A DNA stretch of 64,000 bases from JBBQHX01 sp035306065 (GCA_035306065.1 DATGOL010000007.1:1-64000), one strand, 5' to 3'. Numbered from the stretch's first letter, positions 18,586 through 27,252 are shown. Program-made: numbers and translations. The notes: generated by a model from the sequence alone, not told the origin.

Positions 18586-19209
18586 ATGCTGTCAATCAAT
18601 CGAATTTTGCTATCCAGTGGTATCGTTGCCGCAGCGGCCCTGGCGGCTTGCGAACCTGCTGATGATCGGGACGAGTTCGCGATGGACTCTTCCATGATGC
18701 TGGACACCACTGCGCCGGCTGCGGCTCCAATGCCCGTGGAGACGCGTGGCTATGAGACCGACGCCCAGATCCTGACGTTCCTCAAGACCTCGAATGCGTT
18801 CGCGATCGAGGACGCCGAGATCGCTACCGAGCGTGCGACTACCGACGCCGTGCGCGAGTTCGCAGAGACTGTTCATGACGACCATGAGTCGCTCCGCGAA
18901 AACCTCTCCGAGGTTGAGGGGAACGTACAGGCGACGGTTGATGAACTTGGCGAATCCGACGAGCTCGTGAGCTTCCATCGCGATGGCGTTGAGTCGCTGC
19001 GAGCCGTAGAGGGCGCGGACTTTGACCAGGCGTGGCTTGAGCACCAGATCGAGATGACCGAGCGGTCACTGAATGGCGTTGAGGCAGCCCTGGCGGCCAA
19101 TCCGACTGACGAGCTGCGCCAGGCGCTGACGGAGGCCCAGACGGACCTTCGTGAGCATCTCGAGAAGGCTCAGCAGCTCAGGACGGAGCTTACCAATACC
19201 GCCACCTGA
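18586..19209 (+). CDS. DUF4142 lipoprotein (ferritin-like fold)
   Basis: A 207-residue protein starting at the ATG at 18586 behind GGAAGGAG. A hydrophobic segment ends in a lipobox (AALAACEP), so it should be a lipoprotein facing the periplasm. Residues about 55-205 match DUF4142, a four-helix ferritin-like domain (DAQILTFLKTSNAFAIEDAE, VREFAETVHDDHESLR). Family members are often stress-induced, but their function is unproved. Many Glu/His positions typical of the fold can be seen. The gene is followed by a strong terminator, so it is probably transcribed alone. Confidence 0.85.
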   Translation: MLSINRILLSSGIVAAAALAACEPADDRDEFAMDSSMMLDTTAPAAAPMPVETRGYETDAQILTFLKTSNAFAIEDAEIATERATTDAVREFAETVHDDHESLRENLSEVEGNVQATVDELGESDELVSFHRDGVESLRAVEGADFDQAWLEHQIEMTERSLNGVEAALAANPTDELRQALTEAQTDLREHLEKAQQLRTELTNTAT

Positions 19210-19274
19210 GCCAGTGAAGCGGGCTTCAGCCCTGAGGTGGGTACATACCTCAGCCAGCCTGCAGTGAAGTGACT

Positions 19275-19312
19275 ACGGCCGCTGCCATGGAAAGAATGGC
19301 GGCGGCCGTTTT
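19275..19312 (+). terminator. Intrinsic terminator of the DUF4142 gene
   Basis: A 14-bp stem (one G-U pair) formed by 19275-19288 and 19296-19309, a 7-nt loop, then TTTTCACTT. This is a classic rho-independent form and closes the DUF4142 transcript before the MerC-like gene. Confidence 0.8.
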
Positions 19313-19329
19313 CACTTCCCGCGGTAAAC

Positions 19330-19349
19330 GATAACGTGTTATTATTATC
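19330..19349 (+). promoter_or_regulatory. Fur/Zur-box-like operator before the MerC-like gene
   Basis: GATAACGTGTTATTATTATC has outer arms GATAA/TTATC and an inner perfect palindrome ATAAC-GT-GTTAT (19331-19342). This AT-rich form resembles Fur-family boxes and stands out in a 63% GC background. It contains a TATTAT hexamer that could be the -10 box, so a bound repressor would block transcription. A Fur-family regulator is encoded about 3 kb downstream. Confidence 0.5.
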
Positions 19350-19366
19350 GAGTCGCGTGCTGACAG

Positions 19367-19825
19367 ATGCGACACCTGCACCCCAGCCGCGCGACCTGCC
19401 CGCACCCGCCCGTGAACCGTCAATCTCCGTTGCTCGCCCTGGCGCCTACCCTGTGCGCCATTCACTGCCTGGCAGCACCCATAGTCGCGGCAGCTGCGCC
19501 CGCGCTCGGCAACAACCCTGCGATAGAGTGGGGGGCCCTGGTCTTTTCCCTGGCGGCAGCGACGTTCACGTTCCGGCATCGTTCCCTGTCGCGACTGCCA
19601 GCGGTGTTCGCAGGTGCCGGGTTCGTCGTGTGGGTGCTGGCGCTCACGTCGCTCAGCCATTCCGCTGCGCACACGCCCGTGCTGGTTGCGGGTAGCATAA
19701 CGGTTGCCGTCGCGATGCTGGTTCAACTGCGAGTTACCGCGCGCGGCCACGACTGCCACTGTCACGCCTGCGTTGCAGACAGTACGGAGCTGGCGCCTCC
19801 GGGCGAGCGTGCGGCTCTCGGATAA
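19367..19825 (+). CDS. MerC-like membrane protein with Cys/His-rich tail
   Basis: The product, 152 residues from ATG 19367 (137 from a GTG at 19412), has about four membrane helices and the MerC signature CAIHC in the first one. The tail contains GHDCHCHAC, a metal-binding type motif. MerC proteins move Hg(II) in mercury operons, but no merA, merR or merT is near. Chromosomal MerC homologues are often found beside Fur-family regulators, and the operator in front of this one fits that; zinc or another divalent metal is then the likelier cargo. No clear ribosome site precedes either start. Its 3' end lies inside a decayed tandem repeat. Confidence 0.7.
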   Translation: MRHLHPSRATCPHPPVNRQSPLLALAPTLCAIHCLAAPIVAAAAPALGNNPAIEWGALVFSLAAATFTFRHRSLSRLPAVFAGAGFVVWVLALTSLSHSAAHTPVLVAGSITVAVAMLVQLRVTARGHDCHCHACVADSTELAPPGERAALG

Positions 19826-19924
19826 CTGGTAGTGTCGAGGGCAGGGCTCTCGGGAAACTGACAGAGGCGAGTGCGCAATTCCGGTGACGCTTGTAAAGGC
19901 GACTGCACGGTTCCGGCGACACTC
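19797..19924. repeat. Degenerate 32-bp tandem repeat
   Basis: Four successive 32-bp blocks align without gaps: 19797-19828, 19829-19860, 19861-19892 and 19893-19924. The first pair share GGCTCTCGG-AACTG ends; the second pair agree at 22 of 32 positions. Two more blocks up to 19988 align poorly. The first copy contains the stop of the MerC-like gene. The period is not a multiple of three. Confidence 0.5.
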
Positions 19925-20007
19925 ATACGGCTGAGTGCGGCGCCAGCGAAGCTCGTTAGGCCGAGCGCGCCCCGCCCGCCACGCTCACCCTTCGGCCAGG
20001 CAGCCCG

Positions 20008-22089
20008 CTACAGGATCCCCCACAGGTCGCGCGACACGTCCACGCCGAAACTCCATCGGCCGTACCGCAACCCGCGCGCAACATCCAACCGCAGCAGGTC
20101 GAACAGGAACAGGCCGGCCACACCTATCGAGGGATAGACACCCTCACGACCGCCCGCCGCATCGCCGCCCACGTAGGCAGCGTGGACATAGGGAGCAATC
20201 GTCATGCTGGCCGGTGCACGGCCGAAACGGCCCAGCGGCACCGCAACAAACGGCACGGACTGCCATAACTCGACCCGCTGGCTGACTCCCACCCTGCCTG
20301 TCAGCGAGTGATAATCGTACCCCGGTGCACTCGTCGGGCCACCCAGGAACACCCGGTGCTGCGGCAACGGATTGCTGCCCACCACGCCGGCCACCGTCGT
20401 TCGGCTGAACACTCTCCTGCCCGAAACTCTGCCCTCGACATCGAGTGTCATGGATGCGCGGCCGGCGAGGTCTCCACTGCTCCCGCTCCCGTAAGGCATG
20501 GCAAGGGAGACACGACCGCCCCACCGGTACACTGTACCGGCGGGACCCTCCATGTAGCGCGTGTCACCCGAGAGCGACGCAGACGCACCGTGTATCTCAC
20601 GAACGGGAAACGTGCGCTCATAACTTCCGTTCGCGGGGCTGGCGTGAACGTACAGTTGACGGTGCGTTTCGTACGCGCCCTCCAGCCGCCACCTCACGCC
20701 CGCCGCATTGCCGATGCCGAGCCTGACGCCAGCCGCACGTACCTCGTAGGGATTGGTGTAGTCACTGCCGAACTCCTGCGCCGCAAGCGAATTTCGCGCG
20801 CGGGAGGTTTCTGCAATGTCGCCCATATCGCGGTGATCCCACTCTGCAAAAAGCTCCGGCGTAAAGCGCACGTTGTTCAGGGTGAGCGCCATGCGTCCCT
20901 TCGCCTTCTCATCCTCGAGACCGTACCGTGCGTGCGCCGAAAGGCTGAAAGCCGGGATCGGTGTCAACAAGCCGCCCGTGCCGAGCGCCAGCCCTTCAAC
21001 CCGGTTCACGCGTATGAACTCGGACAGCCCGCGCCCGGACAGTGCAACCCCACGCCCGCGATCCAGCGCTCGCGCCCTAACGAGCTCCTCGGCACGCGCC
21101 CTCACGAGTTCAACGTCCTGCTGAGTCGCCAGCCCGACATCCTCGGGAATGGAATCAACCACCAGGCCACCGAACGGATAGCTGCGCAGCTCGTCCGGAG
21201 ACAGCGCAATGATCTCCGGCCCGACAAAACGGTCAGGCGGCAGCGACTGGTTCACCTCGTAGCAGCAGATCTCCCAACGTCCGCGAATAATCCCGCGCGC
21301 AGGAAAATCGAGCCAGCGCGCAGTTCTGGCCACTTCAAGCTCCTGCCGGCGCGGGAGCCAGAAACGACCCTCCACCAACCCGTTCTCGAGCGTGACGGTG
21401 AGTGTCTCTATGCGCTCGTCGAGCACCGCAGCACGAGTAAAGGTGAGTGCCATTCGAGCCAGCTGCGCAGACTGGCTGTCCAGGTAGAGCGTTCCGACAA
21501 CTGCGGGGCGCGAAGGATCACGAGGCCTCACGCGCACCTCGTTCACGGTAATCGTGCGATCACCCAGTTCTATGCGAACCGAGTCGCCGAGTGCGTAGTC
21601 GTAGGTAGCGCGTCCGAGCGGCGAGAGCGGATGTGGAACGTCCCGCACATCATTGCCGTCGCCAAGCCTTATTCGATCGGGAAAGTTGTTCTGGATTATG
21701 CCGTAGCGATCCCGGTAGTAACCGATGTCTCCCGGTAGCAGGAGGGTGTCTCGCAAGCCCACCAGAATCTGCTTGCTCTGGTTGGGCGCCTTCCAGAACA
21801 CCTGCACGGCTATCTGGTCTGCCTTCACGATCTTTGGCGGCAGCCGGAACTCGTCACCGAGCTGGGCGAGGAACGTGAGGTAGCCGCGCGCCATTGCCTG
21901 GTAGTCGCGCAGCCCGGTGTCTGCCAGCTGCTGCTGGCGCAGGCTGATTGCGCTGTTCACCAGCGCCAGCACAGACGGGCTGTTCCACTGTCCCTGCTGC
22001 GCGCCGGGCGCGGTAGTGTCAGCCTGTGCGGCGAGCCCGGCCGGGGCAAGCAGCGCAAGGCACAGAAGCGCGGTGCGCAGAAGCCTCAT
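20008..22089 (-). CDS. Outer-membrane beta-barrel protein (DUF5686/Omp85-like)
   Basis: A 693-residue protein with a clean signal peptide (MRLLRTALLCLALLAPAG, cleaved after LAAQA). The N-terminal half has beta-rich repeats like the periplasmic part of DUF5686 proteins; the C-terminal half is rich in alternating strands (RYGLEDEKAKGRMALTLN, RVSLAMPYGSG) with GGPTSAPGYDY, the strand-loop type of Omp85 barrels, and ends in Leu. It is probably an outer-membrane pore or assembly protein. It follows the Fur-family gene by only 40 nt on the same strand, so co-transcription is likely, and its job may be metal-related uptake. The cargo is not visible in sequence. Confidence 0.7.
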   Translation of the reverse strand: MRLLRTALLCLALLAPAGLAAQADTTAPGAQQGQWNSPSVLALVNSAISLRQQQLADTGLRDYQAMARGYLTFLAQLGDEFRLPPKIVKADQIAVQVFWKAPNQSKQILVGLRDTLLLPGDIGYYRDRYGIIQNNFPDRIRLGDGNDVRDVPHPLSPLGRATYDYALGDSVRIELGDRTITVNEVRVRPRDPSRPAVVGTLYLDSQSAQLARMALTFTRAAVLDERIETLTVTLENGLVEGRFWLPRRQELEVARTARWLDFPARGIIRGRWEICCYEVNQSLPPDRFVGPEIIALSPDELRSYPFGGLVVDSIPEDVGLATQQDVELVRARAEELVRARALDRGRGVALSGRGLSEFIRVNRVEGLALGTGGLLTPIPAFSLSAHARYGLEDEKAKGRMALTLNNVRFTPELFAEWDHRDMGDIAETSRARNSLAAQEFGSDYTNPYEVRAAGVRLGIGNAAGVRWRLEGAYETHRQLYVHASPANGSYERTFPVREIHGASASLSGDTRYMEGPAGTVYRWGGRVSLAMPYGSGSSGDLAGRASMTLDVEGRVSGRRVFSRTTVAGVVGSNPLPQHRVFLGGPTSAPGYDYHSLTGRVGVSQRVELWQSVPFVAVPLGRFGRAPASMTIAPYVHAAYVGGDAAGGREGVYPSIGVAGLFLFDLLRLDVARGLRYGRWSFGVDVSRDLWGIL

Positions 22090-22129
22090 GCATGGCTGCG
22101 GTTATGCCCCCGGCTTGCTGCCGCTGGCG

Positions 22130-22507
22130 TCATGTGGCCGGAACGCACTCTTGGCAGCGCCCGTACAGAACCACCTCGTGACTTTCAATCTCGAAGCCCT
22201 TGGGCGCCATCTGTGACAGCCCGGTGGGGCACCCGTGAACCTCGAACACCAGGCTGCACTCCCGGCAGCGGAAGTGGTGGTGGTGACCCAGGTGAGCCCG
22301 CTCGTAGCGAGGGGGCTCGCCGGGCAGTTCCACGGTAGTGAGCCAACCGGACTCCTGCAGGCTGCGGATTGCCCTGTAGACGGTGGCAATTCCGAGCCTG
22401 GGCACCTCGGCCTGCGCCATCTGCAGCACCTCGGTGGGTGCCAGCGGGCGGTTGATGCTCTCGAAGACGCCCTGGATGGCGCTTCGCTGGCGTGTATTCC
22501 TCAACAT
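22130..22507 (-). CDS. Fur-family metalloregulator
   Basis: The 125-residue product has the winged-helix part with LGIATVYRAIRSLQESG, the recognition helix of the Fur family, and a C-terminal metal domain. The structural zinc site is CRECS plus CQEC near the end. Sensing residues can be seen in the HLGHHHHFRC run and HEVVLYG. Fur, Zur and PerR cannot be told apart with certainty; the MerC-like target and operator nearby make Zur the best guess. The start ATG encodes MLRNTRQRSAI, a normal N-terminus. Confidence 0.9.
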   Translation of the reverse strand: MLRNTRQRSAIQGVFESINRPLAPTEVLQMAQAEVPRLGIATVYRAIRSLQESGWLTTVELPGEPPRYERAHLGHHHHFRCRECSLVFEVHGCPTGLSQMAPKGFEIESHEVVLYGRCQECVPAT

Positions 22508-22625
22508 ATGACCCGAAATCTAACCCCCTCGCCGGTTGCCACGTTCGGGCGACCTCTACGCTGCGGCGCTTGCGCCGTGGCTGCCAGTCACCGAGACTCC
22601 GTGCACGCGACATGCGCGCCACACG

Positions 22626-24308
22626 ATGCCCGTACGAAGAATGCCTCCTGCTCCATCCGGTCGTGAAAACGCTTCCGATGCTGAAACCGGCGGTGCCAGC
22701 CAGGCTCCTCCGGATGGTGATATCCTCGCGCTGAGCGCGGAAGTGGAGCGCCTTACGCGGGAGCGCGATTCGCTGCGCGACGCACTGGCCCGTAGCGGCG
22801 CTTCGAGAAAGGCCGAAGCGTGGCCCGAGCGACTGATCGAGCGTTCGCCGCTCGGCATTTTCCGAACCGATCCCGAGGGTCGCTTTCTCCAGGTGAATCC
22901 CGCCTTTGCGGCCATGGTGGGATACGACTCGCCTGAAGATCTGATCGGTGAGGTGGCGCACGAACTCCTGACGCCAGAGCGCACCGCTGGGGAACGGCCG
23001 CCCACCGAATGCGGCGACCAGAAGTCTGCATCCGAGCGGCGATGGGTTCGGCGGGACGGATCGGAGATCGTGGTTCGCGTAACCTCGGCAACGGTTAGAG
23101 GCACGGATGGAGACCCTGAGGGCTGCGAAGCGACTGTTGAGGACATCACGGAGCAGCGTCGGCTCGAGGCATTGCGGCGACAGGAAGAGCGTCTTGCGAG
23201 TCTTGGACGCATGTTCGCAGGCATTGCACACGAGCTGAACAACCCGCTTGCGGCCATCTGTGGATTCGCGCAGCTGCTTCGCCGCACCAATCTGGATGGG
23301 GACGATCGCGCGGCGATCGAGACCATCGAGCGCGAGGGCCAGCGAGCAGCGTCAATCGTGAGGCAGCTGCTTGCGTTCGCCAGGCACGATGGCTCCACTC
23401 GCGTGGAAACCGTGGACGTATCCGAGGTACTCGGTTATACGGCACGTTCTCACCGCTACGCGCTGGAAACACATGGCATTCGCTGCCTTGTGGACGTGCC
23501 CGAAGCCCCGCTCTGGATCGTCGCGGACCGTGCTCAACTCGAGCAGGCGCTGCTTAACCTGCTGGTGAATGCCCGTCAGGCATGCGAAGCCTACGTGCTT
23601 GCGGATCGTGATGCAGACAGTGCCCTGCCCAGCGAATCGCGCGAACTGATGGTAAGGCTCGCCGCATGCAGGAGCGCGAACAACGTGTGCATCGAGGTGG
23701 CAGACAATGGCATCGGAATCCCGGAAGAGCACCTTTCGATGATCTGGGACCCATTCTTCTCCACGAAGGCCGAAGGTGAAGGATCAGGGCTCGGACTGTC
23801 CGTGGTACATGCGAGCGTGGAGTCACTCGGCGGAACCATTGACGTTCATTCCGTGCAAGGTGAGGGAACGAGTTTCCGCGTCAGGTTTCCTGCAGCTCCT
23901 GCCCCCGAACTGCTTTCGTCCGACGGCGACAGCGCGCGCACCGAACGGAGTGCGCTGGACATACTGCTGGTGGGGTCGGCACCGATCGCACCTGCGTTCG
24001 CAGAAAGGCTGCTGGGCGCGCATGGTCACGCGGTGATCTCGGCGCCCGGTGTGCAGGCCGCAACTCTGCTGCTGGGCGACGCGGATTTCGACGTCGTCAT
24101 CATCAACCTCCCGACTTCAGGTGGAAGCTCGCCGGTTGAAGTGGTGAAGGCCCTTGGGGACATGTGCACGAGGGCACAATCGCGCGTGGTCGTGGCCAGC
24201 CGCCGGATGACGAGAACGGTTCGCGATGCGCTGGAGCAGATGGATGGTGTCGTTATGCTCGACCACCCCGGCGATGTAAACGAGTTGCTGGCTGCCGTTG
24301 AGCGGTGA
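22626..24308 (+). CDS. PAS-domain histidine kinase with degenerate receiver
   Basis: About 560 residues, cytoplasmic. A coiled coil (ALSAEVERLTRERDSL) leads into a PAS domain (SPLGIFRTDPEGRFLQVN), then the HisKA helix with phospho-acceptor His in AGIAHELNNPLAAI, and an ATPase domain with N-box LLNLLVNARQA, G1 VADNGIGIP and GEGSGLGLSVV. The C-terminal 120 residues have receiver topology (DILLVGSAPIAPAFAERLL, DFDVVIINLP) but Asp at the phosphorylation site is replaced by Asn, the N-terminal Asp pair is lost, and the conserved Lys is His. It should act as a sensor kinase with a non-phosphorylatable receiver. Start is ATG 22626. Confidence 0.88.
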   Translation: MPVRRMPPAPSGRENASDAETGGASQAPPDGDILALSAEVERLTRERDSLRDALARSGASRKAEAWPERLIERSPLGIFRTDPEGRFLQVNPAFAAMVGYDSPEDLIGEVAHELLTPERTAGERPPTECGDQKSASERRWVRRDGSEIVVRVTSATVRGTDGDPEGCEATVEDITEQRRLEALRRQEERLASLGRMFAGIAHELNNPLAAICGFAQLLRRTNLDGDDRAAIETIEREGQRAASIVRQLLAFARHDGSTRVETVDVSEVLGYTARSHRYALETHGIRCLVDVPEAPLWIVADRAQLEQALLNLLVNARQACEAYVLADRDADSALPSESRELMVRLAACRSANNVCIEVADNGIGIPEEHLSMIWDPFFSTKAEGEGSGLGLSVVHASVESLGGTIDVHSVQGEGTSFRVRFPAAPAPELLSSDGDSARTERSALDILLVGSAPIAPAFAERLLGAHGHAVISAPGVQAATLLLGDADFDVVIINLPTSGGSSPVEVVKALGDMCTRAQSRVVVASRRMTRTVRDALEQMDGVVMLDHPGDVNELLAAVER

Positions 24309-24324
24309 GTCGCAGGGAACTACG

Positions 24325-25377
24325 GTGCGGGCTTCGCCTTCACCAGCCAGCCCCGCGGATTCAGACGTGGAGCGCGCGCGACATCTGGTACTGAGATACG
24401 GGTGGAACAGCACGAGCTACCAGTTGGTGAATCCCGGGTTGAAGCTCTGGTTCGACGGCGATGCTGTTGCGGGATACGGACTCGCTGCCGGGAGGCTCGT
24501 GGTTGCCGGCGCACCGGTGTGCACACCCGAGCGACTGGGCAGCGTGGCCGTGCACCTGCAGAACTTTGCAGCAGGGCTGGGTAGAAAGGTGTGCTACTTT
24601 GGCGCTGGATCTCGCCTCGAAGGCGAACTTCCCGCCAGGGTTCCAAACAGCCGGGTGTTGCTGGGCGCACAACCGGTGTGGGACCCCTCGGTGTGGAGCA
24701 GCAAGGTGGAGTCTCACGCCTCGCTCCGAGCCCAGTTGCACCGGGCGCAGAACAAGGGCGTGGCGGTGAGCGAGTGGAATGCGGGTGAAGCACAGGACAA
24801 TCCGGCACTCCGCGCGATACTGGATCAGTGGCTCGGAACGCGCGGACTGCCACCCATGGGTTTCCTGGTGGAGCCGGACACGCTGGGCAGGGTGCTCGAT
24901 CGCCGAACATTCGTTGCAATGCGAGGTGGCGTGGCAGCCGCCTTTCTCATTGCGACCCCGATACCGGCCAGAAGCGGATGGCTGATCGAGCAGGTTGTAC
25001 GTGGCCCTCGCGCACCGAATGGCACGAGCGAGCTGCTGGTGGATGCGGCAATGAATGCGCTCGCAGCAGGCGGAAGCAGTTACGTCACACTTGGCCTGTC
25101 GCCGCTGTCCGCACGCGCGGGGATCACGCAGGAAGGTTTACCGGCGTGGCTGCGGCTCACCTTCGCCTGGGTGCGCGCGCACGGGCGGAGATTCTTCAAC
25201 TTCGAGGGACTGGACGCATTCAAGTCGAAGCTGCGGCCCGATGAGTGGGAGCCTGTGTATGTGCTCACGCCAGGCAGGTCATTCTCACCGATGGACCTGT
25301 ATGCGATTGCGGGAGTGTTCGGCGGTGGGTCGCTGCCGCTCTTCCTGATGAAGGCAATGGGAAGGCGGACGCGGTGA
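24325..25377 (+). CDS. DUF2156 protein (lysylphosphatidylglycerol synthase-like domain)
   Basis: About 350 residues from GTG 24325, which has AGGGA about 8 nt upstream; a TTG at 24298 would overlap the kinase gene. The protein matches the cytoplasmic GNAT-like domain of MprF (DUF2156): YGWNSTSYQLVNPG at the start and KLWFDGDAVAGYG, HRAQNKGVAV and FFNFEGLDAFKSKLRP later. Unlike MprF it has no multi-helix flippase part. One hydrophobic segment near the C-terminus (LYAIAGVFGGGSLPLFLM) may attach it to the membrane. An aminoacyl transfer role is plausible but unproved. It is translationally linked to the PAS kinase. Confidence 0.78.
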   Translation: MRASPSPASPADSDVERARHLVLRYGWNSTSYQLVNPGLKLWFDGDAVAGYGLAAGRLVVAGAPVCTPERLGSVAVHLQNFAAGLGRKVCYFGAGSRLEGELPARVPNSRVLLGAQPVWDPSVWSSKVESHASLRAQLHRAQNKGVAVSEWNAGEAQDNPALRAILDQWLGTRGLPPMGFLVEPDTLGRVLDRRTFVAMRGGVAAAFLIATPIPARSGWLIEQVVRGPRAPNGTSELLVDAAMNALAAGGSSYVTLGLSPLSARAGITQEGLPAWLRLTFAWVRAHGRRFFNFEGLDAFKSKLRPDEWEPVYVLTPGRSFSPMDLYAIAGVFGGGSLPLFLMKAMGRRTR

Positions 25378-25393
25378 TGGCGTGAGAGGTCCG

Positions 25394-25420
25394 GTCAGGC
25401 TGACTGGCGCCTGACGGCCT
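25394..25420 (+). terminator. Weak terminator-like hairpin between convergent genes
   Basis: GTCAGGC pairs with GCCTGAC across an 8-nt loop, followed by GGCCTTT on the plus strand. It would end the DUF2156 transcript before the ClC gene that comes from the other side. Confidence 0.4.
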
Positions 25421-25421
25421 T

Positions 25422-27224
25422 TCACACCTCCTCCACCAGCGCCCGCTCGTATGCATCCAGCAGATCTGCCCTGCTAAGCATCCCTACCAGCCGGCCGGCT
25501 CCCACACCCTTCGCGGACACAACGGGCATGACATCCATTGCCCGCGCATTCATCGTTCGGAGCGCAGTACGAAGCGTATCGTCCGGACTCACGGAAATCG
25601 CTGGTCCTGCCAGGTCCATCGCCATCAGTACGTTGGCCAGTGAGCCTCGATCCAGCATGGCGTCGCGCAACTCGGTGTGGCTTATCAGCCCCGCCAGCTT
25701 CCCTTCCTGGTCAACCACCGGGAGTACCATGGAGCGCGCCCGCTCGCTGGCAGTAAAGATCTGGGTCATCGTGGCGTCCGGCGCTACCGTAACCGGATTG
25801 CGCGTCATGGCCTCGCTCACGTGCACCCGCTCCATGAGCGCGCGATCGGCACCCTGCGCAATGTGCTCTCCACGTCGTATCAGCCAGCCGTCGTACAGAC
25901 CGTAGGGTGACATGCGGCGCGAGGTATAGAACGCAAGCACCGACACGATCATCAGCGGAAGTATGAGTTCGTAGTCGTCCGTTATCTCGAACACCATGAA
26001 GATTGCGGTAAGTGGCGCTCGTGTAGCACCTGCCACCAGCCCCGCCATCCCCACAAGGCCGAACGATTCGGGGCGTATGTCCAGCAGAGGAAGCAGGTCG
26101 TGCAGAAGCATTCCCACTCCGCCGCCGAAGGCCGCTCCAATGAACAGTGTAGGCGTAAACACGCCGCCCGATCCGCCCGAACCAAGCGTGAGCGAAGTCA
26201 TCACGATCTTTACGGCCGCTATGAGCAGCAGGAACCACCAGGCCTCGCCTCCAAACACCTGCATGGGAATGCGCAGGTGACCATCTCCGGTGAGCGCACC
26301 CACGGCCACCAGCGCCAGTGCACCGACCACCGCTCCGCCCAACACCGGGCGCAGCCACGCCGGCCCAGGCAGCCTGCCCATCATATCTGACGTGGAGAAG
26401 AACACTCTCGTGTAGGCAGCGGAGAGCGCGCCGCACGCGATGCCGAGGAGTGGAAAGAGAAACACCACCGCCCACCACTCGAACTCTGGCGCTGCCGGAA
26501 CCGCAACCACCGGCGCAGAACCCAGAAAAGGCCGTATCACGAATGACCCTGCGACGCTCGCAATCACCACGGGGCTGAATGCGCTCACAGCGAACGTGCC
26601 CAGCACTTCCTCCAACGCGAAGAACGCTCCCGCAAACGGTGCTCCGAACGCACTGGAAATTCCCGCGGCTGCGCCGCAGCCTACGAGCACCCGGCGGTGT
26701 CTGGATGAAAGCCTGAAAATGCGCCCGATGGCAGACCCCAGGCCCCCACCCAGCGTTGCAACCGGACCTTCGCTTCCCGCCGAGCCACCGCTTCCCAGCG
26801 TGACCGCTGCGGCCACCGTTCTGATTGCGACTGGTCTTGCTGGAATGCGGCCTCCTTCCTTGGCAACCGCACGCTGCATGTCCGGAACATTCTGCCCGTC
26901 AGGCAGCTTCGAGACCCTCACGATAGCCCACGCAAGCCAGATCCCCGCCGCGGTGAGCATCGGGTGGTAGATGGCAGCCGCCACCTGCGGCAGCCGACCC
27001 TCGGGAATTCGGTGGAAGACCAGGTACGCCAGGTCGATCAGCTTGTAGAAGGCCACCACCCCGAGCCCCACCGCCACGCCGATAAGTGCACCGAGCACCA
27101 GCAGAACCGCGCCTTCATCCCACTCGCGCAGGCCAATCCGGTCCATGATGCGAGTCCACCAGTAGCGCATGTACGCGCTGGCTCGCGAGGGCACCAGGCC
27201 GGACGGCAGCTGCGGAATCTCCAT
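25422..27224 (-). CDS. ClC-family chloride channel/transporter with CBS pair
   Basis: About 600 residues from ATG 27224. The membrane part has around ten to twelve hydrophobic helices and the ClC signatures GSEGPVATLG (with the gating Glu) and GGVFTPTLFIG. The first signature, normally GSGIP or GHGVP, reads GQNVPDM. Two CBS motifs follow (EAMTRNPVTVAPDATMTQ and AISVSPDDTLRTAL), which usually bind adenine nucleotides. It moves chloride or another anion across the inner membrane. It lies just downstream of rsgA; an upstream in-frame ATG would overlap that gene. Confidence 0.9.
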   Translation of the reverse strand: MEIPQLPSGLVPSRASAYMRYWWTRIMDRIGLREWDEGAVLLVLGALIGVAVGLGVVAFYKLIDLAYLVFHRIPEGRLPQVAAAIYHPMLTAAGIWLAWAIVRVSKLPDGQNVPDMQRAVAKEGGRIPARPVAIRTVAAAVTLGSGGSAGSEGPVATLGGGLGSAIGRIFRLSSRHRRVLVGCGAAAGISSAFGAPFAGAFFALEEVLGTFAVSAFSPVVIASVAGSFVIRPFLGSAPVVAVPAAPEFEWWAVVFLFPLLGIACGALSAAYTRVFFSTSDMMGRLPGPAWLRPVLGGAVVGALALVAVGALTGDGHLRIPMQVFGGEAWWFLLLIAAVKIVMTSLTLGSGGSGGVFTPTLFIGAAFGGGVGMLLHDLLPLLDIRPESFGLVGMAGLVAGATRAPLTAIFMVFEITDDYELILPLMIVSVLAFYTSRRMSPYGLYDGWLIRRGEHIAQGADRALMERVHVSEAMTRNPVTVAPDATMTQIFTASERARSMVLPVVDQEGKLAGLISHTELRDAMLDRGSLANVLMAMDLAGPAISVSPDDTLRTALRTMNARAMDVMPVVSAKGVGAGRLVGMLSRADLLDAYERALVEEV

Positions 27225-27252
27225 CAGCGCATTGGCGGGATGAGAATTCTCC

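Noticed and set aside
19367..19825. Mercury resistance operon
   Set aside because: There is a MerC-like gene only; merA, merR, merT and merP are missing, and the operator looks like a Fur-family box.
19797..19988. Possible CRISPR array
   Set aside because: Blocks are adjacent 32-bp units with drift throughout; there is no constant repeat separated by unique spacers and no cas gene.
20308..21738. A 476-residue plus-strand frame opposite the outer-membrane barrel gene
   Set aside because: No signal, domain or sensible composition; the barrel gene with its signal peptide explains the region.
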